Shown here: positions 43,512 through 52,183 of the stretch, one piece after another
Position numbering within the stretch: the stretch's first letter is position 1
How the letters are laid out: each line of letters begins with the position of its first letter
Assembly: GCF_027000115.1 (NCBI RefSeq)
Contig: NZ_JALTON010000031.1
Span: 1 to 54,500, forward strand
Direction of reading: 5' to 3'
Origin: Thiohalobacter sp.
Lineage (GTDB): Bacteria; Pseudomonadota; Gammaproteobacteria; Thiohalobacterales; Thiohalobacteraceae
DNA: 54,500 nucleotides
The notes under the pieces: generated by a model
Databases searched by the model: none
Seen by the model: only the letters and a program-made list of their open reading frames with translations
Told to the model about the DNA's origin: nothing
Program-made: the position numbers and the translations under genes

Positions 43512-45155
43512 ATGCCGGCCACCGACCTCCGCTTCCCCGACAGCAGCCTGCATGCCGATCGCAGCGATCACCTGACCTGGAAACCGCTGCGCTTCCTCAC
43601 CCTCTACCGGCTGCTGCTGGCCAGCCTGATCGTCAGCCTGTTCTTCATGCTGCCCTCGCTGTCCTCGCTGGGCGGCCAGGCGCCCTGGCTGTTCGGCAGC
43701 GTGGCGGTACTCTATTTCCTGTTCGCGCTCGCCGCCGGCTTCGCCGCGCGCCGCCGCCGCCCCGCCTTTGCCGTGCAGGTATTCGTGCAAACGCTGGTGG
43801 ATGTCGTCGCCATCCTGCTGCTGGTGCACGCCAGCGGCGGGGTGGGCAGCGGCCTGGGCATCCTGCTGGTGCTGGCCATCGCCGGCGGCGCACTGCTGCT
43901 GCCCGGGCGCATGGCCTACTTCTTCGCCGCCACCGCCAGCATCGGGCTGTTGCTGGAGCTGGGCTATCGCACCCTCGACGGCCAGGGCATCGGCAGCGGC
44001 GATCTCACCCGTACCGGCCTGCTCGGCTTCGGCCTGTTCGCCACCGCCATCCTCGCCTCCTTCCTCGCCCGGCGCATCCGCGAGACCGAGGCCCTGGCCG
44101 AGCAGCGCGGGGTGGACCTCGCCAACCTGGCACGACTCAACGAGCACGTGATCCAGCGCCTGCAGTCCGGTATCCTGGTGGTGGACGATCAGGATCGCAT
44201 CCGGCTCATCAACGACACCGCCTGGATCATGCTCGGCCTGCCCGCCGACCACCCGGCCGAACGCCTCGCCCAGGTCTCGCCCCGGCTGGCCGAACAGCTC
44301 GCAGCCTGGCGCGCCGATCCCGACAGGACCGCCGAGTCCTTCCAGCCTGCCCATGGCGAGGCCAGCCTGCGCGCCCACTTCACCCCCCTGGGACGGGTGC
44401 GCGGCGCGGCGACCCTGATCTTTCTGGAGGACGCCGCCCTGCTGGAACAGCAGGCGCAGCAGCTCAAGCTGGCGGCGCTGGGCCGGCTCACCGCCAGCAT
44501 CGCCCACGAGATCCGCAACCCGCTCGGCGCCATCAGCCACGCCAACCAGCTGCTGGCAGAATCGGCGCACCTGGACGCCGACGACCGCCGCCTGTCGGAG
44601 ATCATCGCCAACCACGCGGAGCGGGTGAACACCATTGTCGAGAACGTGCTGGCGCTGTCGCGGCGCGGGCGCACCGAGCCCCAGCCCATCCGCCTCGCCG
44701 AGTGGCTGGCGGACTTTCGTGACGAGCTGGTGCGCTGCGGCGGCATCACCCCGGACCGGCTGACCCTCGAGGTCGAGCCGCCCGACCTTACCATCAGCTT
44801 CGACCCCAACCAGTTGCACCAGGTGGTATGGAATCTGGTACAAAATGCGCTGCAGCACGCCGGCACGGAGGCGCAGCCGGCGGCAGTCACCCTGAGCGCG
44901 CGGCGCGCGGAGGCCGGGGCGGCCTGGCTGGACGTGATCGACAACGGCCGCGGCATCGACGCCGAGGGCCAGGCGCGGATCTTCGAGCCCTTCTACACCA
45001 CCGCCGGCCAGGGCACCGGACTGGGGCTGTATCTGGCCCGCGAACTGTGCGAGGCCAACCGCGCCCGGCTCAACTACGTCCCCGGCCGTCGCCGCGGCGC
45101 CTGCTTCCGCATCAGCTTCAGCCGCGTGCCCGCGATGGAAGCGGGACGCCCATGA
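43512..45155 (+). CDS. pilS: Sensor histidine kinase PilS
   Basis: Membrane sensor for pilin level that controls PilR. The 547 aa protein has about six N-terminal helices (25-195), a PAS-like segment (about 215-310, HVIQRLQSGILVVDDQDRIR), the dimerisation/phosphoacceptor motif ASIAHEIRNPLG with His332, and HATPase motifs NLVQNALQHA, DNGRGI and GTGLGLY. The C-terminus is followed within eight bases by a MITE-like repeat. Unusually, pilR does not follow directly but lies about 2.1 kb away. Confidence 0.95.
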   Translation: MPATDLRFPDSSLHADRSDHLTWKPLRFLTLYRLLLASLIVSLFFMLPSLSSLGGQAPWLFGSVAVLYFLFALAAGFAARRRRPAFAVQVFVQTLVDVVAILLLVHASGGVGSGLGILLVLAIAGGALLLPGRMAYFFAATASIGLLLELGYRTLDGQGIGSGDLTRTGLLGFGLFATAILASFLARRIRETEALAEQRGVDLANLARLNEHVIQRLQSGILVVDDQDRIRLINDTAWIMLGLPADHPAERLAQVSPRLAEQLAAWRADPDRTAESFQPAHGEASLRAHFTPLGRVRGAATLIFLEDAALLEQQAQQLKLAALGRLTASIAHEIRNPLGAISHANQLLAESAHLDADDRRLSEIIANHAERVNTIVENVLALSRRGRTEPQPIRLAEWLADFRDELVRCGGITPDRLTLEVEPPDLTISFDPNQLHQVVWNLVQNALQHAGTEAQPAAVTLSARRAEAGAAWLDVIDNGRGIDAEGQARIFEPFYTTAGQGTGLGLYLARELCEANRARLNYVPGRRRGACFRISFSRVPAMEAGRP

Positions 45156-45162
45156 GGCACTG

Positions 45163-45306
45163 GCCCGCATATTGTCCCAGGCCGGAAGCGGGCGGCAGAC
45201 AACTTGTTGTCCTGGCGGGCAATGAACCGGATTTCTTGCCCACGCGGCCCGGAGTACGATGTACGCCCGCCCGCTTGCTGCTGCGGCCCTGGTGCAATAT
45301 GCAGGC
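45163..45306. repeat. MITE-like repeat, copy 5 (short form, inverted)
   Basis: A 144 bp copy in the opposite orientation to copies 1, 2 and 4. It has ends GCCCGCATATTGTCCCAGG and CCTGGTGCAATATGCAGGC. Module B is present (TGGCGGGCAATGAACCGG, TTCTTGCCCAC, CCCGGAGTACGAT); module A is absent, with a junction different from that of copy 2. It begins eight bases after the pilS stop. Confidence 0.75.
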
Positions 45307-45338
45307 TATTGAGGATGACATAAACGCCTGACGTTTTC

Positions 45339-45421
45339 GTAGCCCGGATGGCGCGAAGCGAAATCCGGGAACAGGCCGCGCTTTCCCGGATTCCGGCCCT
45401 TCGGGCCTTCATCCGGGCTAC
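45339..45421. repeat. GTAGCCCGGATG repeat, complete copy
   Basis: GTAGCCCGGATGGCGCGAAG, then CGAAATCCGGGAA, is mirrored by TTTCCCGGATTCCGG and CATCCGGGCTAC. The arms GTAGCCCGGATG/CATCCGGGCTAC are perfectly complementary over 12 bp. It lies between pilS and the orphan lipoprotein gene, beside MITE-like copy 5. Confidence 0.75.
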
Positions 45422-45428
45422 AGGATGA

Positions 45429-45449
45429 CTGGTGCAATATGCGGGCTAG
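45429..45449. repeat. Solo terminal repeat of the MITE-like family
   Basis: CTGGTGCAATATGCGGGCTA with a following G matches the right end of copy 1 exactly over its 21 bases. No partner end or internal module is attached, so it is either a relic or the outer end of a nested element that began at 45163. Confidence 0.65.
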
Positions 45450-45520
45450 CAGCCTGTCGGACTTAGGCGATCGTAGCGAGCAGGGTGGGAGAGCGAGAAC
45501 GAATCTTCCAGTAGCCAGGC

Positions 45521-45556
45521 GAAAAAACGGGGCGAGACCTGGATCTCGCCCCGTTT
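45521..45556 (-). terminator. Intrinsic terminator of the orphan lipoprotein gene
   Basis: AAACGGGGCGAGA (45525-45537) and TCTCGCCCCGTTT (45544-45556) form a 13 bp stem. Reading leftwards the stem is followed by a run of six T. It lies 22 bp after the stop codon. Confidence 0.85.
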
Positions 45557-45577
45557 CCTCCGGCGAACACGCGTGCG

Positions 45578-47152
45578 TCAGAATGCGGGTTTCGAATACC
45601 CCGTGGCCTGAATGCGCGCCTCCAGGGAGGCATAGCTGCCCTTGTCCATCAAATCCGCTGCTGCGACATCAATGTCGCTGGCCCCTTCGTCAACCAGCCC
45701 ATTGAGATTCCGGTCGTACCAGAAGCCACCCCCACCGGCATAGGTACAGCTGTCGGTAGGCGCATAAAGGATATCGGAATCGCCGGTGGGCTGTGTCCAC
45801 TTTTCGGTCACTGAGTCGTATACCAGTGCCTGGCGCTGCGCCATCGGTTGCAGTGTCTTTGTGCCGCCGATTGCCGTCCAGTTGCAGAAAAAGCCCTGAA
45901 TGCTGATGGTCGCCGAATCGATGCTATCTCCATAGCCATACCAGGCCTCGCCCGCACCGGAACTGTTTCCGCTCACCGGTCCGCCATCCAGACGGACCTC
46001 GAACACCCGTGAGTGGCTGTCCATGTAACCCGCCTGCCAGCCGTAAAAGTAGCTGCCAGCCAGGGTGGTCGGATCGTAATCAGCGCCGAAACGCGAGAAG
46101 CTGTCAGCCCAACCCGTGGCCGTGCCGAGATTCCAGGTATCGGCGGGATCGAGCTGCCCATCGGACTGGAACCCGGCCAGGGTGGTGTAGCTGCCGTTGC
46201 CGCAATAACGGCCGCTCCGGTGGCTCAACCGCATGTCGGAAAGACCGTTCCGAGTGTACTTGAGCGTGCCGATGGTGGTCACGTCGCGCAACCCGGTGCC
46301 GGGGCAGTTGCCGCCGTTGAACTGGTCCTGCACCGCGTAGGTCAACAGCCCCTGATACTGGCTCGAGGTGGCGCCTGTGACGTGTTCGAGCTTGACGATG
46401 ATGCCATGCGCCTTGCCGCCCGAATCGGTATAGACGAAATCCATAACGTAGGTCCAGACTGTCCCCGAGGCGTCCAGGGAGAGGGTTGCCTGATTGAAGG
46501 TCACATCCGTCAAACCCATGGCATTCATGGCCACGGTGACATCCGCCCGACTCCCGGCTGCCGGAATCGCGACGCCTGACCGGTTCATCTCCCCGACCAT
46601 GGCGGCCAGCCCCATCAATGCCATGTTGCCACGCCAGCTCACTCCCTCCATCCGCGCGGTAAGCTGAGCGGCCGCGCAGGCATGGCCCGTCGCCGTATCT
46701 CCCTCCAGCCAGATCCCGAGATCGCCCGCAGGCATCTGGCCGTTGTAGTTCGAACTGCCGGAGGTCGTATCCGGGTGTGCCGTGTATTGCAGGTTGGGGC
46801 CGAAGCACTGGGCGTCACTCTCCTGAACGAGGAACTTTTGCGGTACGAAGACACCGGCGGGCAAAACCGACCCATTAAGTAATTCGTTGATTTTCAAGGT
46901 TGCCCATGTATACCGCGCCACCTTCCCCGAGGCTGCGTGGGCCTTCGGCACCAACAGCTCGCCCAGCCAGGCAAGCAAGGAAGCGGGGGGCGCGCCGTTC
47001 AGGGCCACTGCGGCCCCTTCGGTCACTACGTCCGTCGGAGAACCCAGCGCCAGACTGGACGGGAATCCGGCCGAGCCGGTCGAATCGGAACCATCATTGC
47101 AGGCCATCAGCCCCAGGGCCGATATCGCTGCGACACTCATCCATTTTTTCAT
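45578..47152 (-). CDS. Orphan secreted lipoprotein, unknown function
   Basis: A 524 aa protein that I do not recognise. It begins with a lipoprotein signal (MKKWMSVAAISALGLMACND, lipobox Cys18). The rest is Gly/Ser/Thr/Asp-rich with few charged residues and several Cys, suggesting a beta-rich extracellular domain; near the C-terminus DRNLNGLVDEG resembles a calcium-binding loop. AAGGAG precedes ATG 47152, and the frame extends far upstream only as an antisense shadow of pilR. It is transcribed against pilS and pilR, has its own terminator, and its start region has lower GC (27 of 60 bases at 46861-46920) than neighbours. Its place between pilS and pilR suggests an acquired or relocated cassette. 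Confidence 0.78.
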   Translation of the reverse strand: MKKWMSVAAISALGLMACNDGSDSTGSAGFPSSLALGSPTDVVTEGAAVALNGAPPASLLAWLGELLVPKAHAASGKVARYTWATLKINELLNGSVLPAGVFVPQKFLVQESDAQCFGPNLQYTAHPDTTSGSSNYNGQMPAGDLGIWLEGDTATGHACAAAQLTARMEGVSWRGNMALMGLAAMVGEMNRSGVAIPAAGSRADVTVAMNAMGLTDVTFNQATLSLDASGTVWTYVMDFVYTDSGGKAHGIIVKLEHVTGATSSQYQGLLTYAVQDQFNGGNCPGTGLRDVTTIGTLKYTRNGLSDMRLSHRSGRYCGNGSYTTLAGFQSDGQLDPADTWNLGTATGWADSFSRFGADYDPTTLAGSYFYGWQAGYMDSHSRVFEVRLDGGPVSGNSSGAGEAWYGYGDSIDSATISIQGFFCNWTAIGGTKTLQPMAQRQALVYDSVTEKWTQPTGDSDILYAPTDSCTYAGGGGFWYDRNLNGLVDEGASDIDVAAADLMDKGSYASLEARIQATGYSKPAF

Positions 47153-47245
47153 TCGCCATCTCCTTGTGCACAGTGAGTTCCTGAACTGAAACCGAGCGCT
47201 TTCCGGCAATCGTCCCGACGGAGTCGCATGCGGTATCATCAAGCA

Positions 47246-48592
<1,347 letters not shown>

Positions 48593-48601
48593 AGGCGGCG
48601 C

Positions 48602-48626
48602 CCTGGACCCGTACGGGCGGTCCAGG
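48602..48626 (+). terminator. Hairpin after pilR
   Basis: CCTGGACC (48602-48609) and GGTCCAGG (48619-48626) form a GC-rich stem ten bases after the pilR stop. No U-run follows, so termination is uncertain. Confidence 0.35.
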
Positions 48627-48631
48627 CTCGC

Positions 48632-48716
48632 GTAGCCCGGATGAAGCGCAGCGTAATCCGGGAATCCAGGTCACCACATATCCCGGATTCCGGCCTTCGG
48701 CCTGCATCCAGGCTAC
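48632..48716. repeat. GTAGCCCGGATG repeat, complete copy
   Basis: GTAGCCCGGATGAAGCGCAG, then CGTAATCCGGGAA, is mirrored by TCCCGGATTCCGGCC and GCATCCAGGCTAC. It lies between pilR and the DUF433 gene and is adjacent to the pilR hairpin. Confidence 0.75.
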
Positions 48717-48741
48717 GGCCACCGGACGGTCTCGCATTCCT

Positions 48742-48791
48742 TGTCCCGGTACCTGCTATGATTCAGGTTATCGACCAGGGACACCGGGACA
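48742..48791 (+). promoter_or_regulatory. Promoter region of the DUF433/DUF5615 pair with inverted repeat
   Basis: TGTCCCGGT (48742-48750) and ACCGGGACA (48783-48791) are exact inverted repeats flanking a good -10 box TATGAT (48757-48762). The -35 region is weak. The second arm lies seven bases before ATG 48798. Autorepression by a toxin-antitoxin complex, or a hairpin blocking the ribosome site, are two readings of this arrangement. Confidence 0.5.
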
Positions 48792-48797
48792 GGAAAC

Positions 48798-49040
48798 ATG
48801 CTGAACTACAAGGAACATTTCGTGCGTGATCCATCGATCTGCGGCGGAGAACCCGTCATTCGGGGTACCCGCGTCACGCTGCGGAGCGTTCTTGCCAGCC
48901 TCGCGGACGGCGACAGCCCCGAGGACATCCTGCGCAGCTTTCCCACCCTGACCGCAGATGACGTCCGGGCCGTCATCGCCTTCGCGGCGGCCTCCACCGA
49001 GGAAGACCTGCCGGTACCGGAAATCCCGAAGGCATCGTGA
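48798..49040 (+). CDS. DUF433 family protein, putative antitoxin
   Basis: An 80 aa protein with the DUF433 core (DPSICGGEPVIRGTRVTLRS) and a winged-helix-like segment (SPEDILRSFPTLTADDVRAV, then IAFAAA). DUF433 proteins are commonly paired with DUF5615 PIN-like proteins and are treated as VapB-like antitoxins. AGGAAAC precedes the ATG. Its stop overlaps the start of the next gene (GTGA), the standard coupling of such pairs. It lies between pilR and pilA, where no such pair is expected. Confidence 0.88.
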   Translation: MLNYKEHFVRDPSICGGEPVIRGTRVTLRSVLASLADGDSPEDILRSFPTLTADDVRAVIAFAAASTEEDLPVPEIPKAS

Positions 49041-49393
49041 GGTTCAAGCTCGACGAAAACCTCCCGGCCGAATTGACCGAAGTTCTCGGTCGGCACGGCG
49101 CCGATGTCGACACCGTCCCGATGCAAGGACTGACCGGTCAACCCGACGCAGCCATCTGGGAGGCCTGCCTCAGCGAACGGCGATTTCTGATTACCCAGGA
49201 CCTCGACTTCTCGGATATTCGCCGCTACCGCCCAGGCACCCACCCCGGGCTGCTCCTTGTTCGGCTCGACGCGCCGAGCAGGCGCAATCTCCTTGCGCGC
49301 ATGGCACAGCTGTTCGAGTGCGAAGACGTCGACAGCTGGGCCGGCTGTTTCGTGGTCGTCACCGACAGAAAGATCCGTGTTCGCCGGCCCTGA
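49037..49393 (+). CDS. DUF5615 PIN-like protein, putative toxin
   Basis: A 118 aa protein with the PIN-like acid residues at expected places: FKLDENLP near the N-terminus, HGADVDTV, DAAIWEAC and LITQDLDFSD. DUF5615 (Mut7-C related) proteins are thought to be ribonuclease toxins; activity here is inferred. The GTG start overlaps the DUF433 stop by four bases. Confidence 0.85.
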   Translation: MRFKLDENLPAELTEVLGRHGADVDTVPMQGLTGQPDAAIWEACLSERRFLITQDLDFSDIRRYRPGTHPGLLLVRLDAPSRRNLLARMAQLFECEDVDSWAGCFVVVTDRKIRVRRP

Positions 49394-49426
49394 CTCCTGC
49401 GGAATCACTACCGACCAACGCCAGAA

Positions 49427-49443
49427 GTGACGCTCAGCGTCAC
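49427..49443. other. 17 bp palindrome upstream of pilA
   Basis: GTGACGCTCAGCGTCAC is a perfect palindrome around a central C. It lies 33 bp after the toxin stop and about 155 bp before the pilA -24/-12 promoter. It might terminate the toxin-antitoxin message (no U-run) or be an activator site. The rest of 49394-49590 shows nothing else. Confidence 0.4.
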
Positions 49444-49597
49444 CTTGGAGGGGCGCTGTCTGGACGCAATGCGTCAGCTTGCCGTGAATAGCAGGGTGGC
49501 CGACGCCGACACACTGACAGCCCAATCAATGAAAGTTCCTTGAACTTCAATGAGTTCACGGCACCCCTAAAGAATCCCTTACCCCATCCGCCATATC

Positions 49598-49613
49598 TGG
49601 CACGGCTCCTGCT
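49598..49613 (+). promoter_or_regulatory. pilA: Sigma-54 promoter of pilA
   Basis: TGGCACGGCTCCTGCT fits the sigma-54 consensus (TGGCACG-N4-TTGCW): GG at 49599-49600 and GC at 49611-49612 with exactly ten bases between them. It lies about 75 bases before the pilA ATG, and PilR, its expected activator, is encoded 1 kb upstream. Confidence 0.82.
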
Positions 49614-49687
49614 CGCAGGGAAGCCAAGGCCGGGACTACCCCGCCGACAACTCACAGGTCACCACCCACTCATCAGGAGACAGACCC

Positions 49688-50155
49688 ATGAAGAAAGTAC
49701 AGCAGGGTTTCACCCTCATCGAACTCATGATCGTGGTCGCGATCATCGGCATCCTGGCCGCGATTGCTCTGCCGGCGTATCAGGATTACGTCATCAAATC
49801 CAAGATGTCCGAGGTTATTCTGGCCACCAGCCAGTGTCGGACCACGATTGCGGAGGTCTACCAGACCGCCCCTGCCGGCACCACGCCGGGCGCAAATGGC
49901 TGGGGATGCGGTGAAGGCACCACGACGACCCAGTACGTGAGCGCGATCGCAACTGATGCAAACGGCGTCATTACCGTTACCGTCCAGAACATTGACAGCG
50001 CCGTAAACGGCATGACGGTCGACCTGGTGCCCACCGACTCCTCGGGAACCGCTCTTACTGTTGCCAGCATTCCCACGCAGGTTGGCGGCTTCGACTGCGG
50101 CCCCGGCTCTTCGAATGGCGTCTCGGCGAAATATCTGCCTGGCTCCTGCAAATAA
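49688..50155 (+). CDS. pilA: Type IV major pilin
   Basis: A 155 aa prepilin. The class IVa leader MKKVQQG is followed by [20 protein letters not shown] with the key Glu at mature position 5, for cleavage and N-methylation by PilD. Four cysteines (C50, C74, C137, C154) allow two disulfides; the last pair defines a C-terminal D-loop. AGGAG precedes the ATG. It has its own sigma-54 promoter and a strong terminator, isolating it from pilB. Confidence 0.95.
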   Translation: MKKVQQGFTLIELMIVVAIIGILAAIALPAYQDYVIKSKMSEVILATSQCRTTIAEVYQTAPAGTTPGANGWGCGEGTTTTQYVSAIATDANGVITVTVQNIDSAVNGMTVDLVPTDSSGTALTVASIPTQVGGFDCGPGSSNGVSAKYLPGSCK

Positions 50156-50171
50156 TCTCCGGCGATATCCA

Positions 50172-50210
50172 CGCGCCCCCTGGCAAATCAGCCGGGGGCG
50201 CGTTCTTTCA
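50172..50210 (+). terminator. Intrinsic terminator of pilA
   Basis: CGCGCCCCCTGGC and GCCGGGGGCGCG (arms 50172-50184 and 50191-50202, one bulged base) are followed by TTCTTTC. This is the expected end of the abundant pilA message. Confidence 0.8.
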
Positions 50211-50444
50211 TTCCACGCAACTTGTTACCGACCTGTGACAGGCCAGCAACATCCTGTCGCCCTTCCCCCGTAAAGATCAGTCGCCAAAAGCCGATAACCT
50301 TCCTGGCAGGGCGAAACGTGGGACACCACGACACCGAAACCATCCGGTTGTTATTTCGCAAGAATGGCAGTAAGTTTCATGGCTTCGAGCGGTGACCACG
50401 TAACGAATTTCTCTGTACCTTTCTATTGAGACAACCGAGAAGAC
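50211..50444. other. pilA-pilB intergenic region
   Basis: About 230 bp with lower GC than the flanks. No second -24/-12 promoter with GG-N10-GC was found, and no repeat family member. It presumably contains the pilB promoter, but I cannot name it. Confidence 0.4.
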
Positions 50445-52166
50445 ATGTCCGCACCTGCATCGTCAATCACCCTCACCGGCCTCGCCCGCCGCCTTGTCCA
50501 GGAAAACCTGCTCGACGAAGGTGCGGCCGTTTCCGCCGTGGAAGCGGCGAACAAGGAAAGGGTGCCCTTCGCCAGCTACCTGGTCGCCAACAAGCTGGTT
50601 TCGAGCGCCGACATCGCCCGGCTGGCCTGCCAGGAATTCGGCCTGCCGCTGTTCGACCTCTCCGCCATGGATCTGGAGGCGGCACCCATCAAGCTGGTGG
50701 AGGAAAAGCTCATCCGCCAGCACCATGCGCTGCCGCTGTTCAAGCGCGGCAACCGGCTGTTTGTAGCGGTATCCGACCCGACCAATCTCTCCGCACTCGA
50801 CGAGATCAAGTTCCACACCGGCATCACCACCGAGGCCATACTCGTCGAGGAGGACAAGCTCGCACAGGCCATCGACAAGGCCCTGGACGCCGCCGACACC
50901 AGCATGGCGGACATGCTGGACGAGGACCTGGAGAACCTGGACATCGTCTCCGGGGAGGAGCTGGACCAGCAGGACGACGACAAGGGCTCCGAGGTCGACG
51001 ACACGCCGGTGGTGCGTTTCGTCAACAAGATCCTGCTGGACGCCATCAACAAGGGCGCCTCGGACATCCACGTGGAGCCCTACGAGAAGACCTTCCGCGT
51101 ACGCTTCCGCCAGGACGGCGTGCTGCACGAGGTCGCCCAGCCGCCCATCGCGCTGGCGCCCAAGATCGCGGCCCGCCTCAAGGTAATGAGCCGCATGGAC
51201 ATCGCCGAGCGTCGCATTCCCCAGGACGGCCGCATCAAGATGCACCTGTCCAAGAACCGGGCCATCGACTTTCGTGTAAACACCTGCCCGACGCTGTTCG
51301 GCGAGAAGATCGTGCTGCGCATCCTGGACCCCTCCAGCGCCAAGTTGGGCATCGATGCCCTGGGCTACGAGGAGGACCAGAAGCAGCTCTATCTGGAAAA
51401 TCTGAACAAGCCCTACGGCATGATACTGGTCACGGGTCCCACGGGTTCCGGTAAAACGGTTTCGCTGTACACCGGGCTGAACATCCTCAACACTCCGGAT
51501 CGCAACATCTCCACCTGTGAGGACCCGGTGGAAATAAACCTGCCGGGCATCAACCAGTGCAACATGAACCCCAAGACGGGATTCACCTTTGCGGAGGCCC
51601 TGCGCGCCTTCCTGCGCCAGGACCCGGACATCATCATGGTCGGCGAGATCCGTGACCTGGAAACGGCAGAGATCGCCATCAAGGCGGCCCAGACCGGCCA
51701 TATGGTGATGTCCACCCTGCACACCAACGACGCGCCCCAGACCCTGGCCCGTTTGATGAACATGGGCGTACCGCCCTACAATATCGCCTCTGCGGTAAAT
51801 CTCATTATTGCCCAGAGACTTGCGCGCCGCCTGTGCAACAATTGCAAGCAACCGGACGATGTTCCGGAGGCGGCCCTGCTGGAGGAAGGCTTCACGGAGG
51901 AACAGATTCCGGGCCTGAAGCTGTACAAGGCCAATCCCGAGGGATGTGACCAGTGCACGGGCGGATACAAGGGGCGTGTGGGTATATATCAGGTCATGGA
52001 GATCTCCGAAGCCATGTCCCGTATCATCATGGAGGGCGGCAATGCCATCCAGTTGGCCGACCAGGCCCGCAAGGAGGGTATCCGCGACCTGCGGCAATCG
52101 GGGCTGCTGAAGGTCATGCAGGGCATCACCAGCCTGGAAGAGGTCAACCGGGTGACCAAGGACTGA
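50445..52166 (+). CDS. pilB: Type IV pilus extension ATPase
   Basis: Cytoplasmic hexameric motor that drives pilin polymerisation. The 573 aa protein has an N-terminal MshEN/T2SSE-N domain (about 1-150), Walker A GPTGSGKT (331-338), the Asp/His boxes and Walker B region (DPDIIMVGEIRDLETAEIAI, then KAAQTGH), and a tetracysteine zinc site (C464, C467, C501, C504). pilC follows after 17 bases. Confidence 0.96.
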   Translation: MSAPASSITLTGLARRLVQENLLDEGAAVSAVEAANKERVPFASYLVANKLVSSADIARLACQEFGLPLFDLSAMDLEAAPIKLVEEKLIRQHHALPLFKRGNRLFVAVSDPTNLSALDEIKFHTGITTEAILVEEDKLAQAIDKALDAADTSMADMLDEDLENLDIVSGEELDQQDDDKGSEVDDTPVVRFVNKILLDAINKGASDIHVEPYEKTFRVRFRQDGVLHEVAQPPIALAPKIAARLKVMSRMDIAERRIPQDGRIKMHLSKNRAIDFRVNTCPTLFGEKIVLRILDPSSAKLGIDALGYEEDQKQLYLENLNKPYGMILVTGPTGSGKTVSLYTGLNILNTPDRNISTCEDPVEINLPGINQCNMNPKTGFTFAEALRAFLRQDPDIIMVGEIRDLETAEIAIKAAQTGHMVMSTLHTNDAPQTLARLMNMGVPPYNIASAVNLIIAQRLARRLCNNCKQPDDVPEAALLEEGFTEEQIPGLKLYKANPEGCDQCTGGYKGRVGIYQVMEISEAMSRIIMEGGNAIQLADQARKEGIRDLRQSGLLKVMQGITSLEEVNRVTKD

Positions 52167-52183
52167 CGAGGGGATAGAAAGGG

